From Clostridium swellfunianum (GTDB taxonomy: Bacteria; Bacillota; Clostridia; Clostridiales; Clostridiaceae), in contig NZ_JAMOFV010000006.1 of the NCBI RefSeq assembly GCF_023656515.1, forward strand, positions 2,085,243 through 2,149,242: DNA of 64,000 bases. Reading direction: 5' to 3'. Position numbers and translations under genes: made by a program. Within the stretch, counting starts at the first letter, position 1; each line of letters begins with the position of its first letter. The notes beneath the pieces are model-generated. The model was given only the letters and a program-made list of their open reading frames with translations, was not told the origin of the DNA and did not search any database. This document shows, piece after piece, positions 50,569 to 60,945 of the stretch.

Positions 50569-50829
50569 TTATCTTGGCTCTACAATAAATTTTATTGCGG
50601 TTCTTTCTTCACCTTCAATAGTAATTTCTGAAAAAGCAGGGACTACAACTAAATCTATTCCATTTGGTGCTACAAATCCTCTTGTAATTGCAATAGCTTT
50701 AACTGCTTGGTTAACTGCACCTGCTCCTACGGCTTGAACCTCTGCAGAACTATTCTCTCTTAATACTGCTGCTAAAGCTCCTGCTACTGATTTTGGCTGT
50801 GATTGTGCTGATACTTTTAATACTTCCAT
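50569..50829 (-). CDS. spoVS: Stage V sporulation protein S
   Basis: 86 residues, Alba-like fold: EVLKVSAQSQPKSVAGALAA, VQAVGAGAVNQAVKAIAITR, GFVAPNGIDLV. Strongly conserved in spore formers, needed for normal spore coat and septation timing. Its own terminator follows. Shows the organism makes endospores. Confidence 0.97.
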   Translation of the reverse strand: MEVLKVSAQSQPKSVAGALAAVLRENSSAEVQAVGAGAVNQAVKAIAITRGFVAPNGIDLVVVPAFSEITIEGEERTAIKFIVEPR

Positions 50830-50883
50830 GATTAAATTCCTCCCTACAAAACCTGTTATAACAAATTTTACAGAGATAATATT

Positions 50884-51972
50884 CTATAAAACATTCGAAT
50901 ATCCTTCTTTGTATTTTTGACTCAAATAGCAATGAATCGACTCTTTTTTACAACTGTTATCCCATTTTATAAGTAAATTTCCTCTTTCTATATCATAATC
51001 TTGAACTAATCTAATGTTTAATGTCTTTAATTGTTTTTTAGTGTCTATAAAAAATCTCTTTCTGGAAGCATATAATTTTGATATATCCCTATTATTTATA
51101 AAAATCTCCACATCACCAGAGAAGTTCTTTGGAAGGTATTCAATCAGCATATCATTAAAAATACTTCCTTCAACCAATTCTCTAAAGGCAGGATGAAACG
51201 GTCCTGCTATGATTTCACCATCCTCATCAATCTCCTCCGTTGTTTGCAGCCCTACTCTAATAATATTTATATTGTTTGCCGAAAGCATTCCATATAAAAT
51301 CTTGCTTATATAAATAGCTTCATCTAATGTATATGGCTTGTAAATTCCTCTATTATACATATGTTCCATAGGTGTATCTTTAATAACTAGTGCAGGGTAT
51401 ATTCTGCATAAATTAGGAGCAAGTTTAATAATTTCTTCTGTAGTTTTAATATCTTTTTTAAAGTTATCGCCAGGCAATCCCAGCATAATTTGATGTCCTA
51501 AAATAAATCCAAAGTCTTTAATTAGCTGAGATGCATTCATTACGTCTTCTACTGTATGACCTCTTGCAGATTTTTTCAAAACTTCATCATCTAGTGATTG
51601 TACCCCTAATTCGATAATATCAACAGAAAATTTTTTTAAGTTAGCTAATATTGCTTCATCTATATAATCAGGTCTTGTAGATAATCTTATATTATTTACT
51701 ATTCCTAAATCCTTGTAATGTTTCGCAACCTGTAGCAACTCTTTTTGCTTTTCAATATTTATAGCAGTAAATGTACCTCCAAAGAATGAAATCTCCAATA
51801 TCCTATTTTCTGAAGGGATAGTCCTTAAATATTCCTCAACTGTATTTTTAACAAAATCTCCTGTAACTTTTGTAGTGCTTCCAGTAATGCTATTTTGGTT
51901 ACAGAACACACAATCATGAGGACAACCTTCATGCGGAACAAAGATTGGAATTATATAATGTGATTTGCTCAT
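50884..51972 (-). CDS. Radical SAM protein, Elp3/YhcC-like
   Basis: 362 residues. Radical SAM cluster motif GCPHDCVFCNQ (Cys spaced CxxxCxxC) near 17-25, EISFFGGTFTAI, IRLSTRPDYID, VDIIELGVQSLDDEVL, GHQIMLGLPGDN. N-terminal half matches the Elp3-type catalytic domain, but no GNAT domain follows. Conserved between rnc and smc in clostridia; substrate unknown, likely nucleic-acid or protein modification. Confidence 0.88.
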   Translation of the reverse strand: MSKSHYIIPIFVPHEGCPHDCVFCNQNSITGSTTKVTGDFVKNTVEEYLRTIPSENRILEISFFGGTFTAINIEKQKELLQVAKHYKDLGIVNNIRLSTRPDYIDEAILANLKKFSVDIIELGVQSLDDEVLKKSARGHTVEDVMNASQLIKDFGFILGHQIMLGLPGDNFKKDIKTTEEIIKLAPNLCRIYPALVIKDTPMEHMYNRGIYKPYTLDEAIYISKILYGMLSANNINIIRVGLQTTEEIDEDGEIIAGPFHPAFRELVEGSIFNDMLIEYLPKNFSGDVEIFINNRDISKLYASRKRFFIDTKKQLKTLNIRLVQDYDIERGNLLIKWDNSCKKESIHCYLSQKYKEGYSNVL

Positions 51973-51978
51973 TAATTT

Positions 51979-52674
51979 CTAAACCTCCAATGTCATAAGT
52001 GCATCTTTAGCAGCATTTTGTTCAGCTTCCTTCTTACTATAACCAGCTCCTACACCTAAAATCTTATCTCCTACTAGAATTTCCGTAAAAAATTTTCTTC
52101 TATGTGGAGGACCCTCGTGTCTAATAAGCTTATAGGATATTGACACCTCGCCATTTTGTTGAAGTTCCTCCTGTAATTTAGTTTTATAGTCTAACACTAT
52201 TTCATTACTTATTGCCTTTTTTATGATATTCTCAAAATTACATACAATAAATTTTTTTGCTTCTTCAAGACCACAATCCATGTAAATTGCTGCGATAATC
52301 GCTTCAACACAATCTGCTAAAATAGATACTCTATCTCTTCCCCCTGTAAGCTCCTCACCCTTACTCATATACATATATTTACCTACGTTTAGCTTTTGAG
52401 CAATTTCATATAACGAGTTCTCACAAACAATAAGAGCTCTTGTTCTTGTCAATTCACCTTCAGTTTTATCAGTATAATTTTTATATAGATGCTCTGATAT
52501 AGTTAGCTGAAGTATTGAGTCACCTAAAAATTCAAGCCTCTCATTATGATTTAAGTCTTTATTCTGATTAACAAACGAACTATGAGTTAAGGCTTCAGCT
52601 ATAATCTTTTTATTGTTAAATTTAATATTTAGTTTTTCTTCAAGTTCTTTCATAGAATCTAAGTTTACTTTCAT
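51979..52674 (-). CDS. rnc: Ribonuclease III
   Basis: 231 residues. Catalytic motif NERLEFLGDSILQLTISEHL, DCVEAIIAAIYMDCG, then C-terminal dsRNA-binding domain (KTKLQEELQQNGEVSISYKL, GAGYSKKEAEQNAAKDAL). Processes rRNA precursors and double-stranded RNA. Confidence 0.97.
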   Translation of the reverse strand: MKVNLDSMKELEEKLNIKFNNKKIIAEALTHSSFVNQNKDLNHNERLEFLGDSILQLTISEHLYKNYTDKTEGELTRTRALIVCENSLYEIAQKLNVGKYMYMSKGEELTGGRDRVSILADCVEAIIAAIYMDCGLEEAKKFIVCNFENIIKKAISNEIVLDYKTKLQEELQQNGEVSISYKLIRHEGPPHRRKFFTEILVGDKILGVGAGYSKKEAEQNAAKDALMTLEV

Positions 52675-52751
52675 TTCTTCACTCCTATATACTTTCTAGT
52701 TCATTCTTCAATCTGCTAGCTAACAGACTCAAGAATAAACTAAACTTTAAA

Positions 52752-52785
52752 ATAAAAATATAAAGCCCCGCATTATACGGGACTT
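52752..52785 (-). terminator. Terminator after acpP
   Basis: Minus strand AAGTCCCG - TATAATG - CGGGGCTT, one G-U pair, then TATATTTTTATTTT. Confidence 0.75.
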
Positions 52786-52789
52786 ATAA

Positions 52790-53023
52790 TTACTCTTCAG
52801 TATGAGCTTTTATGTAATCAACTACATCACTTACAACACTAATTTTTTCAGCATCCTCGTCAGGAATTTCTAAATCGAATTCGCTTTCTAATGCCATTAT
52901 TAGCTCAACTATGTCAAGTGAATCAGCACCTAAATCGTCAACAAATGATGATTCCATTGATATTTCATCGGCATCTATACCGAGTTGATCTGATATTATA
53001 TCTCTAACCTTTTCAAATATCAT
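52790..53023 (-). CDS. acpP: Acyl carrier protein
   Basis: 77 residues, acidic. Phosphopantetheine site [18 protein letters not shown] (Ser about 39). Carries acyl groups in fatty acid synthesis. Follows plsX as in most Firmicutes. Confidence 0.97.
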   Translation of the reverse strand: MIFEKVRDIISDQLGIDADEISMESSFVDDLGADSLDIVELIMALESEFDLEIPDEDAEKISVVSDVVDYIKAHTEE

Positions 53024-53104
53024 GTTTTCACCTCCTACTTATAAAGCTATATAAAGATAATATTACATATCCTCTTTAGCGTCAATATTAATAAACAAAT
53101 AAAA

Positions 53105-54127
53105 TTACTCCTTATGAGTATTACTTTCATCATCAATGTTTATTTTTTCTAATTCTTCCCTTATCTTATCTACAACTTTGTTTTCATGAGCAGTAATTGC
53201 TTGCTTTACGGCATTTTTAAAGGCTTTAGCATTTGAACTTCCATGAGCTTTAATTACAATACCGTTCGCCCCTAAGAATGCAGAACCTCCATACTCAGTA
53301 TAATCGAACTTTTTCTTAAAATTACTGAATACTGATTTCAACAAAAGACCACCTATTTTAGTAATAGTTGAAGACATAATCTGTTCTTTTAACAGACTGA
53401 ATATAGTTGAAGCTACTCCTTCATAGGTTTTTAAGATAGTATTGCCTACAAAACCATCACAAACTACCACATTCACATCTCCAACAGGTACATCTCTAGG
53501 TTCAATATTACCAACAAAATTTAAATCAGTTTGCTTAAGAAGTTTATATGTTTCCTTTGTAAGCTCATTCCCTTTTTCCTCTTCAGCTCCTATGTTAACA
53601 AGTCCTATAGTAGGATTATTAACATTCAGAACATTTTCAAAATAAATCTTTCCCATGAAAGCAAATTGAACAAGATATGAACTTTTGCTATCTACGTTTG
53701 CACCAGCATCAATTACCATAAAGGGTGCATTTTTACCTGGCATTACGGGAGCAAGGGCTACTCTTTTTATCCCTCTAATTCTCCCTACAATAAGGGTTGC
53801 ACCAGCCATTATTGCTCCAGTACTACCAGCTGATAATACTGCATCAGCTTCTCCTGACTTAACTAAATTTAAGGCTTTCACTAAACTTGAATCTTTCTTT
53901 CTTTTTAAAGCTTTGACAGGTTCTTCATTTGGACTTATAATTTCAGAAGCATTTACCACAGCTATTTTATTTTTTGGATAATTAAAAGTCGAAAGCTTCT
54001 GCTTAATTAAATCTTCAGGCCCTGTTATTATAATGTCTACTCCATATTCGTTTACTGCATCAACACAACCTTGAACTACAGCATCTGGAGCAAAGTCTCC
54101 CCCCATACCATCAACCGCTAATTTCAT
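53105..54127 (-). CDS. plsX: Phosphate acyltransferase PlsX
   Basis: 340 residues from ATG 54127 ([20 protein letters not shown]), the family's usual start; the open frame to 54292 is not part of the protein because it crosses the promoter. [57 protein letters not shown] conserved. Makes acyl-phosphate from acyl-ACP for phospholipids. Confidence 0.96.
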   Translation of the reverse strand: MKLAVDGMGGDFAPDAVVQGCVDAVNEYGVDIIITGPEDLIKQKLSTFNYPKNKIAVVNASEIISPNEEPVKALKRKKDSSLVKALNLVKSGEADAVLSAGSTGAIMAGATLIVGRIRGIKRVALAPVMPGKNAPFMVIDAGANVDSKSSYLVQFAFMGKIYFENVLNVNNPTIGLVNIGAEEEKGNELTKETYKLLKQTDLNFVGNIEPRDVPVGDVNVVVCDGFVGNTILKTYEGVASTIFSLLKEQIMSSTITKIGGLLLKSVFSNFKKKFDYTEYGGSAFLGANGIVIKAHGSSNAKAFKNAVKQAITAHENKVVDKIREELEKINIDDESNTHKE

Positions 54128-54201
54128 ACATTTACCTGGAAGGTTACCAGGTTCTTCACATCCTTTCTTTGCGATATCAACCATAGTATTCTTTATGGTA
54201 A

Positions 54202-54230
54202 AGTATATTATACCTAGAATGAAAATACAA
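54202..54230 (-). promoter_or_regulatory. plsX promoter
   Basis: Minus strand TTGTAT, 17 bases, TATACT. It lies just past the rpmF terminator. Confidence 0.6.
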
Positions 54231-54239
54231 TATTTGTTT

Positions 54240-54271
54240 AAAAAATAAGAGAAAGTCATACGACTTTCTCT
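54240..54271 (-). terminator. Terminator after rpmF
   Basis: AGAGAAAGTC - GTAT - GACTTTCTCT, 10 bp perfect, then TATTTTTTAAAC on the minus strand. Confidence 0.85.
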
Positions 54272-54275
54272 ACAA

Positions 54276-54458
54276 TTACTTCTCAGAAGCAACTATTTCC
54301 TTACCCTTGTAATATCCACAGCTCTTGCACACTCTATGAGCAAGCTTCATTTCATGGCATTGAGGACATTCAATTATTCCTGGTAGGCTTAATTTAAATG
54401 TTTGTGCTCTTCTTGAGTCTCTTCTAGCTTTAGAAAATCTTCTCGCAGGATTTCCCAC
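54276..54458 (-). CDS. rpmF: Ribosomal protein L32
   Basis: 60 residues from GTG 54456-54458 ([20 protein letters not shown]), AAGGAGG nearby. Zinc ribbon CPQC ... CKSC. The first residues differ from the usual M-A-V-P/G; the gene is otherwise standard. Cotranscribed with DUF177. Confidence 0.95.
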   Translation of the reverse strand: MGNPARRFSKARRDSRRAQTFKLSLPGIIECPQCHEMKLAHRVCKSCGYYKGKEIVASEK

Positions 54459-54471
54459 AGTAAACACCTCC

Positions 54472-54975
54472 TTAATCAGCAGAAAACAAATCTTTTAGCT
54501 TAGCTAGTCGCGGATCTATATCTTCATTATCGCAATCACAATTAGCAACATTTAGATTTGTACCGCAGTGCTGACATAAGCCCTCGCAATCATCCTTGCA
54601 TAGTTTTTTTACAGGCAAAGACAAAAGAATATTGTTTTTAATTATATCTGTGACATCAATTGTATCACCCTCAACAAAAATGATTTCATCCTCATCTTTA
54701 TTGTCAGGGTTAGGAGAAAATATCTCATGAATCAGGATATCGATGCTATGATTGAAATTTACTAAACATCTAGAGCAAGGTAGACTTAATTCTGTAATAA
54801 CCCTACCATCTAAGTCAATACCATCTCCAGTGAGGTGAAGTTCCCCATCTAGAATTATCGGACTTAGAAACTCAATTTTTTCACCCTCATCATAAAAACT
54901 TTCTTCTTCATAAACTAAATGCACTTTTTTCTTTGAAACTTTTTTCCTAATTAAATCTAAAACATCAATTGTCAT
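54472..54975 (-). CDS. DUF177 / YceD family protein
   Basis: 167 residues. N-terminal beta domain and C-terminal [40 protein letters not shown], then [17 protein letters not shown] with conserved cysteines. Conserved next to rpmF and linked to 23S rRNA/ribosome accumulation in plants and bacteria. Confidence 0.93.
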   Translation of the reverse strand: MTIDVLDLIRKKVSKKKVHLVYEEESFYDEGEKIEFLSPIILDGELHLTGDGIDLDGRVITELSLPCSRCLVNFNHSIDILIHEIFSPNPDNKDEDEIIFVEGDTIDVTDIIKNNILLSLPVKKLCKDDCEGLCQHCGTNLNVANCDCDNEDIDPRLAKLKDLFSAD

Positions 54976-55005
54976 AGTTTTACCTCAATGCATTAGCCAC
55001 AATTT

Positions 55006-55034
55006 ATTATATAAACAACTAAATTAAAAGTCAA
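55006..55034 (-). promoter_or_regulatory. Promoter for DUF177-rpmF operon
   Basis: Minus strand TTGACT, 17 bases, TATAAT, 30 bases before DUF177. Very close to consensus. Confidence 0.8.
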
Positions 55035-55074
55035 GCTGTATTTATACTTTAAGTATAAATTTGTCAAATTTCCT

Positions 55075-56274
55075 CTAGTTATTAACAATTTCCATTGCGT
55101 CTCTAGCAATCATTAGCTCTTCGTTAGTTGGTATTACGAACACTTTTGATTTAGAACCTTCTACACTTAGGTCTACAGCCTTACCTCTAACTTTGTTTTT
55201 CTCTTTATCAAGCTTAATTCCTAAGTAGTCTAAACCCTCGCATACAAACTCTCTAACTTCTGGTGAATTTTCACCAAGTCCAGCTGTAAATACTATACAG
55301 TCAACTCCATTCATAACAGCTGCATATGAGCCTATGAACTTTTTAACCTTATAGTAGAATACATCTAACGCAAGCTGGGCTCTCTTATTTCCTTCCTTCC
55401 ATGCAGCATCTTCAATATCTCTAAAGTCACTGCTTACACCTGAAATTCCTAGAACTCCTGATTTTTTATTAATTAAATCATTCACTTGGTCTATTGAATA
55501 ATTTAACTCTTTCATTAAGAAAGTGATTATAGCTGGGTCTATGCTTCCTGATCTAGTTCCCATAGCTATACCTTCAAGTGGTGTAAATCCCATACTTGTT
55601 TCAATTGATTTTCCATCTTTTATAGCAGCTATACTAGCACCATTTCCTAGATGACAAGTTATAATCTTTAAATCTTTAATATCCTTACCCATCATATCAG
55701 CAACTACCGAAGAAACATACCTATGTGATGTTCCATGGAAGCCATATTTTCTTATCCCATGCTCATTATAAAGCTCATAAGGTAGCGGATATATATAAGC
55801 ATGCTCTGGTATTGTTTGATGGAATGCTGTATCAAACACTGCAACCATTGGAGTATTTGGCATAAGCTCCTTACAAGCGTTTATGCCTATAATATTTGGT
55901 GGGTTATGAAGCGGTGCAAGCTTAGCGCATTCATCTAATGCCTTCATAACTTCATCAGTAATTAATACGGAGTTTGAGTATTTTTCTCCGCCGTGTACTA
56001 CTCTGTGTCCTACAGCAGATATTTCATTCATGTCTTTGATAACACCATTTGTATTATCAACAAGAGCACCTAAAACTAACTTTATTGCGTCCTTGTGGCT
56101 AGCCATAGGTTGTTTGATAATGTACTTTTCTCTGCCTTCTACCTTTTGTGTAAGAGTGGAACCTTCAATTCCTATTCTTTCCACAAGTCCTTGAGCTAAA
56201 GCTTTCTCTCCATTCATATCAATTAATTGATATTTAAGAGAAGAGCTACCGCAGTTTACAACTAATATTTTCAT
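55075..56274 (-). CDS. ackA: Acetate kinase
   Basis: 399 residues. [86 protein letters not shown] conserved. Produces ATP and acetate from acetyl phosphate. Eighteen bases downstream of pta. Confidence 0.98.
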   Translation of the reverse strand: MKILVVNCGSSSLKYQLIDMNGEKALAQGLVERIGIEGSTLTQKVEGREKYIIKQPMASHKDAIKLVLGALVDNTNGVIKDMNEISAVGHRVVHGGEKYSNSVLITDEVMKALDECAKLAPLHNPPNIIGINACKELMPNTPMVAVFDTAFHQTIPEHAYIYPLPYELYNEHGIRKYGFHGTSHRYVSSVVADMMGKDIKDLKIITCHLGNGASIAAIKDGKSIETSMGFTPLEGIAMGTRSGSIDPAIITFLMKELNYSIDQVNDLINKKSGVLGISGVSSDFRDIEDAAWKEGNKRAQLALDVFYYKVKKFIGSYAAVMNGVDCIVFTAGLGENSPEVREFVCEGLDYLGIKLDKEKNKVRGKAVDLSVEGSKSKVFVIPTNEELMIARDAMEIVNN

Positions 56275-56292
56275 TCGCTTTTCCTCCTTAGA

Positions 56293-57294
56293 TTAAACTG
56301 TTGCTTGGGCTTGAACAGCAGTTACAGCCACAACATTTACTATATCCTCAACATTACAGCCTCTTGATAAGTCGTTAATTGGTTTAGCAAAGCCTTGACA
56401 TACTGGTCCAATAGCTTCTGCTTTTGCTAATCTTTGCACAAGCTTATATCCGATATTTCCAGCTTGTAAATCTGGGAATATAAGTACATTTGCTTGACCT
56501 GCAACTGTACTTCCAGGTGCCTTTTGCTGAGCAACCTTATCTACTATAGCAGCATCTAATTGAAGTTCTCCATCAATTTGCAAATCAGGTCTTAATTCTT
56601 TAGCTATTTCTGTAGCTTTTCTAACCTTTTCAACTAATTCGTGGTCTGCACTTCCCTTTGTTGAGAAAGAAAGCATTGCAACCTTTGGTTCCATATTGCA
56701 AAGATTTTTTGCTGTTTCAGCTGTAGAAATAGCTATAGCAGCTAATTGTTCAGCAGTTGGATTTGGATTAACGGCACAGTCTGAGAAAAGGAACATTCCA
56801 TTGTTTCCATATGTACTATCTGGAACAAGCATTATAAAGAAACTTGATACTGTAGATATTCCAGGAGCAGTTTTGATTACTTGAAGACCAGGTCTTAATA
56901 AATCGCCTGTCGTATGTACGGCACCTGAAACTAACCCATCTGCGTCGCCTAGTTTTACCATCATGGTACCGAAATACATTGTATCTTTTACAGTTTTTTC
57001 AGCCTTTTCTAGTGTAATCCCCTTGCTTTTTCTAAGCTCGTAAAATTCCTGTGCATATTGAGTTGTCTTTTCAGCTGTTTCTGGGTCAATGATTTCTACA
57101 CCTTCAATATTAACATTTAAGCTTCTTGCTTTATCTCTAATCTTTTCGACATTACCTAATAAAATTACTTCAGCTAGTCCTTCTCTTTTTATAATTTCAC
57201 TAGCCTTAATTGTTCTTTCTTCTTCACCTTCTGGAAGCGCAATCCTCTTAACGTCAGATTTTGCTTTTGCCCAAAATTCTTTCATAAGATCCAT
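56293..57294 (-). CDS. pta: Phosphate acetyltransferase
   Basis: 333 residues from ATG 57294 (MDLMKEFWAKAKSDVKRIAL), AAGGGAG eight bases upstream, the usual length for the short Pta form. GTMMVKLGDADGLVSGAVHT, LFSDCAVNPNPTAEQLAAIA and GQANVLIFPDLQAGNIGYKL conserved. Converts acetyl-CoA to acetyl phosphate for AckA in fermentation. Confidence 0.98.
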   Translation of the reverse strand: MDLMKEFWAKAKSDVKRIALPEGEEERTIKASEIIKREGLAEVILLGNVEKIRDKARSLNVNIEGVEIIDPETAEKTTQYAQEFYELRKSKGITLEKAEKTVKDTMYFGTMMVKLGDADGLVSGAVHTTGDLLRPGLQVIKTAPGISTVSSFFIMLVPDSTYGNNGMFLFSDCAVNPNPTAEQLAAIAISTAETAKNLCNMEPKVAMLSFSTKGSADHELVEKVRKATEIAKELRPDLQIDGELQLDAAIVDKVAQQKAPGSTVAGQANVLIFPDLQAGNIGYKLVQRLAKAEAIGPVCQGFAKPINDLSRGCNVEDIVNVVAVTAVQAQATV

Positions 57295-57341
57295 ATTCAT
57301 ATCTCCCTTCTGTATTTTACAATACATATACACCATATAAT

Positions 57342-57370
57342 ATAATAACTCTTTGAAGCTTACTTTTCAA
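57342..57370 (-). promoter_or_regulatory. pta-ackA promoter
   Basis: Minus strand TTGAAA, 17 bases, TATTAT, about 50 bases before pta. Confidence 0.6.
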
Positions 57371-57417
57371 CAAAAAATATTAAATATTTCCACCCATACC
57401 TATGATATGATAAATAA

Positions 57418-57448
57418 ACATTAATTGAATTTTACTTTCAATTAATGT
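57418..57448. repeat. 12-bp perfect inverted repeat between pta and tmcAL
   Basis: ACATTAATTGAA - 7 bases - TTCAATTAATGT. In the divergent promoter region; could be an operator. Confidence 0.55.
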
Positions 57449-57486
57449 ATAAAATAATTATATAACTATGAAAAGGTGTGTTAATT

Positions 57487-58707
57487 ATGAAAATATCCGC
57501 AATTATTTCTGAATATAATCCCCTGCACAATGGTCATGTATATCATATAAATAAAACAAAAGAAATAACTAATTCAGATGCTATTATTTGCGTTATGAGT
57601 GGAAATTATGTACAGAGGGGACTCCCTTCAATGGTGGACAAATGGAATAGAACCAAGGCAGTCCTAGAATGTGGAATAGATTTAGTTTTGGAACTACCCG
57701 TATTATATAGCCTATCTTCCGCTGAATTTTTCGCCCATGGCGCTGTAAGTTTATTAAATAGCTTAGGTACAGTTGACAGCCTGTGCTTTGGCAGTGAGAT
57801 TGGGGACTTAAACTTAATAATTAAGGTTGCTAATACTTTAGTTAAAGAACCTGAGGATTTTAAATTACAATTAAAGCGATACTTAGATCAAGGACATGTG
57901 TATCCAAAGGCAAGAGGGCTAGCTTTGTTTGATTTTTTATCTAAAAATGACTCTGAAAACAGTGATAACCTTATGGAACATCTCAGTTCTTCCAATAATA
58001 TCCTTGGAATAGAATACTGTAAAAGTTTATTAAAATTAGATAGCAAAATCAAACCCTACACTGTTAAGCGCGAAGGCAGTGCCTATAATGATCGGTCATT
58101 AAGCACTATATTTTCCAGTGCAACTTCAATAAGAAAATATATAAAAGACTGCAATAGCATAGTTGAACTTCAGAAACATATGCCAAGCAAAAGTTATGAA
58201 TTGATTAAAAAGTTAAAAGATAACGATTATACTTTCGTATTTGATGAACAACTTTTACCTTTTATTAAATATAAGTATTTTTCTCAAAAGGAAAGTCTCA
58301 AAAATTTGCCAGATATATCGGAAGGATTGCATAACAGAATATTTAAAAATTTGTTAATATCAAATAACTATAATGAATTGATAGAAAACATTAAGACAAA
58401 GCGGTATACATATACCCGAATAAATAGAATACTATGTCAGTATTTTGTTGGCTTTGACAGTTTTAATACAAAAGAACTAAGAAGTCAGCCTTCTCCTTAC
58501 TGCAGAGTGCTAGGATTTAATGAAACCGGTAAAAAGGTTTTAAAACAAATCAAGAATAATTCCAGTATACCTTTACTTACTAAGCTACCTAAAAACATCA
58601 ATGAAACAATGAAACTTGATATAAAGGCAACAGAAACCTACAGCTTGCTAAATAAATTTATTTCTCCCAATAGCGATTACTTAATTAGTCCAATTATTAT
58701 AGATTAG
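57487..58707 (+). CDS. tmcAL: tRNA(Met) cytidine acetate ligase (nucleotidyltransferase)
   Basis: 406 residues from ATG 57487 (MKISAIISEYNPLHNGHVYH), AAGGTG eight bases upstream. HxGH-type motif PLHNGH, CVMSGNYVQRGLPSMVDKWN, LELPVLYSLSSAEFFAHGAV conserved. TmcAL installs N4-acetylcytidine in tRNA-Met elongator using acetate and ATP; location beside pta-ackA fits its use of acetate. Confidence 0.93.
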   Translation: MKISAIISEYNPLHNGHVYHINKTKEITNSDAIICVMSGNYVQRGLPSMVDKWNRTKAVLECGIDLVLELPVLYSLSSAEFFAHGAVSLLNSLGTVDSLCFGSEIGDLNLIIKVANTLVKEPEDFKLQLKRYLDQGHVYPKARGLALFDFLSKNDSENSDNLMEHLSSSNNILGIEYCKSLLKLDSKIKPYTVKREGSAYNDRSLSTIFSSATSIRKYIKDCNSIVELQKHMPSKSYELIKKLKDNDYTFVFDEQLLPFIKYKYFSQKESLKNLPDISEGLHNRIFKNLLISNNYNELIENIKTKRYTYTRINRILCQYFVGFDSFNTKELRSQPSPYCRVLGFNETGKKVLKQIKNNSSIPLLTKLPKNINETMKLDIKATETYSLLNKFISPNSDYLISPIIID

Positions 58708-58776
58708 TAATAAAGCTTGACCATTGATAAATATAATAATACAGAATAATTTATCATTAAGGAGAAAGCTAAGAAA

Positions 58777-59943
58777 TTGAGAATTCTATTATACTTAATT
58801 ATAGCAGTTATAATCTTTTTGGTTTTTAAGCTGCTAAAGTCTCTTAATAAAAATCTAATAATAACAATACTGTGTTCGCTTTTAATAGTAGAAATAGTAT
58901 TAAGGCCAAAGCTCTGCATGGATTCAGCACTGATTGGGGTGAATCTCTTTGTAAGCAAGGTTTTTCCATCCCTGTTTCCTTTTTTACTTATTACTAGCTT
59001 AATGATGAGCTATGATGGAGTACATATTTATTCAAAACTATTTGGCAGCATTTTATGCAAACCACTAAGACTGCCTATTCAGTGCACCTTCTCTATAGTT
59101 ATAAGCATATTTTGTGGGTACCCGCTTGGAGCTAAATATGCTTGCGAGCTATATGAACAAGGCACCATAGATAATAAAACCTGTCAGAGGCTTATAAATA
59201 TTGCATCAAATACAAGCCCTTTATTTGCTATAGGCTCTGTTGGAACTGCAATGTTAGGCAGTTCATATATAGGATATCTACTTTTGCTTACAAATTATAT
59301 CTCCTGTTTAATTATGGGATTCATAATACCAGTAAGGAGTAAAGCTTATAAAAAATATATACCTAGTAATAATGATTATGGTAGTAAGAATATCGGAAAC
59401 GCTATAAAAGATAGCGTAGAGTCGTCAATAAAGACCTGCTTGTCTATAGGAGGCTTTGTTATAATTTACAGCGTAATAATAAGTATAATAAAAAGCAATA
59501 TCTTATTTGATATTGCTATAAGTAAACTCAGTTACTATATTGGAATAGAGACGAATTTAGTTGAAGGTACTTTGCTTGGTTTTATAGAAATGACAAACGG
59601 CTGCTTTTTGATATCTAATACAAATGTAAATATGTACATTAAAGCAATATTAATCAGTTTCCTTCTTGCTTTTAGCGGCTTTTCAATAATATCGCAAGTA
59701 CATTCCTTTACATATAAGCATGATTTGTCTATGAGAACTTATATATTTAGAAAATTTATTCAAGGCATAATAGGTGCTGCTGTTGCAGCAGTTGTATTTA
59801 ATGTGCAAATTTTCAGCATACCAACTAGCACCTTTAATTATATAAATCAAACTAGGTCTAGTTTATTGTTTATATGTATCTTACTATTAATGGTAGTTCC
59901 TTATTTTCTAAATAAATTAAAGTTATTATTTCATACCTCTTAG
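58777..59943 (+). CDS. ylbJ: Sporulation integral membrane protein YlbJ
   Basis: 388 residues from TTG 58777. About ten membrane segments; LFVSKVFPSLFPFLLITSLM and CGYPLGAKYACELYEQGTID and IASNTSPLFAIGSVGTAMLG are typical of YlbJ, needed for spore cortex formation. The ribosome site AAGGAG is 12 bases from TTG, somewhat far. Confidence 0.93.
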   Translation: MRILLYLIIAVIIFLVFKLLKSLNKNLIITILCSLLIVEIVLRPKLCMDSALIGVNLFVSKVFPSLFPFLLITSLMMSYDGVHIYSKLFGSILCKPLRLPIQCTFSIVISIFCGYPLGAKYACELYEQGTIDNKTCQRLINIASNTSPLFAIGSVGTAMLGSSYIGYLLLLTNYISCLIMGFIIPVRSKAYKKYIPSNNDYGSKNIGNAIKDSVESSIKTCLSIGGFVIIYSVIISIIKSNILFDIAISKLSYYIGIETNLVEGTLLGFIEMTNGCFLISNTNVNMYIKAILISFLLAFSGFSIISQVHSFTYKHDLSMRTYIFRKFIQGIIGAAVAAVVFNVQIFSIPTSTFNYINQTRSSLLFICILLLMVVPYFLNKLKLLFHTS

Positions 59944-60450
59944 CTCTTTAATATTTTCTCTTATAGTATCTAAATCACCTGATACTTCATCTGTTAAAGA
60001 TACTATAAAGTTTTCAACCTGCTTCTTTATATTAACAATCATAACTTGACCTTTTTCATTGATTTCTTTTTCCAATTGGCATAATATCTCATCTGCATAG
60101 TCTCTGGCCCCAAGTCTCATAGCCTTTGCATCACGTTGAGCTGAAGCGATTATCTCTTCAGCTCTAACTTTTGCTTCTTTGGTAATATCATGATTCTCTA
60201 TTTGTTTTTTAAGCATGTCTATGCTTTCTTTTTTCATTGTAGAAGATTCTTGTATCGCTTCACCTAGTATTCTTTCCTTTTCCTCCACTACCCATTGTGC
60301 CTTTTTAAACTCGTCTGGAAGATAGTTAATAATCTGGTCCACAATGCTTGACACTTCTTTCTTATCCACCAATATTTTTCCAGTTACTGGCACCTTAGAA
60401 GAAGTTTCAAATATTTCATGCAGATATTCCAGTAGTTTTATAACTTCCAT
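59926..60450 (-). CDS. Coiled-coil protein (clostridial ATPase-annotated family)
   Basis: 174 residues. N-terminal helix [20 protein letters not shown] then long coiled coil (about 60-165) with Ala/Glu/Lys heptads ([20 protein letters not shown]). Conserved beside coaD in clostridia, labelled ATPase or V-ATPase-like without an ATP site; DivIVA-like role is possible. It overlaps coaD by 13 bases and ylbJ's end by 18 (convergent). Confidence 0.75.
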   Translation of the reverse strand: MEVIKLLEYLHEIFETSSKVPVTGKILVDKKEVSSIVDQIINYLPDEFKKAQWVVEEKERILGEAIQESSTMKKESIDMLKKQIENHDITKEAKVRAEEIIASAQRDAKAMRLGARDYADEILCQLEKEINEKGQVMIVNIKKQVENFIVSLTDEVSGDLDTIRENIKELRGMK

Positions 60451-60944
60451 ATCCCCTTATCCCCCTCTTTATTTACCTTGCTAATTATATCATCAGAAAT
60501 TTCGTTTGGTACTAAACCTTTAATACATCCACCAAACATAGCCACTTGCTTAACTGATGAAGAACTTAAATATGAATATTTAGCATTTGTCATCATAAAC
60601 ACTGTTTCAATATTAGGATTAAGCTTATTGTTCATTAGCGCCATTTGAAATTCATATTCAAAATCAGAAACAGCCCGAAGTCCTTTAACTATGACCTTCG
60701 CATCAACACTTTTCATAAAATTAATTAAAAGTCCACTAAAACTTTGCACTTTTACGTTTGGAAACTCGGCTATGCATTTTTGAATCAAAGTTACCCTCTC
60801 ATCTATATCAAAAAGCCCCTTTTTATCGGGGTTCACAAGCACTCCTACTACAACCTCATCAAAGACCTTTGAAGATCTTTTTATAATATCAAGATGTCCA
60901 TTTGTAATTGGATCAAAGCTTCCAGGATAAACCGCTCTTCTCAT
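60438..60944 (-). CDS. coaD: Phosphopantetheine adenylyltransferase
   Basis: 168 residues from ATG 60944 ([20 protein letters not shown]), AGGGAGG six bases upstream. T/HxGH motif TNGH and [17 protein letters not shown] conserved. Makes dephospho-CoA in coenzyme A synthesis. Confidence 0.97.
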   Translation of the reverse strand: MRRAVYPGSFDPITNGHLDIIKRSSKVFDEVVVGVLVNPDKKGLFDIDERVTLIQKCIAEFPNVKVQSFSGLLINFMKSVDAKVIVKGLRAVSDFEYEFQMALMNNKLNPNIETVFMMTNAKYSYLSSSSVKQVAMFGGCIKGLVPNEISDDIISKVNKEGDKGIWKL

Positions 60945-60945
60945 A

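Noticed and set aside
54128-54292. N-terminal extension of plsX
   Set aside because: The extra 55 codons cross the promoter and terminator, and PlsX proteins start at [10 protein letters not shown].
58704-58958. 84-codon leftward ORF opposite the start of ylbJ
   Set aside because: Antisense to a well-supported gene, low-complexity hydrophobic product and no ribosome site.
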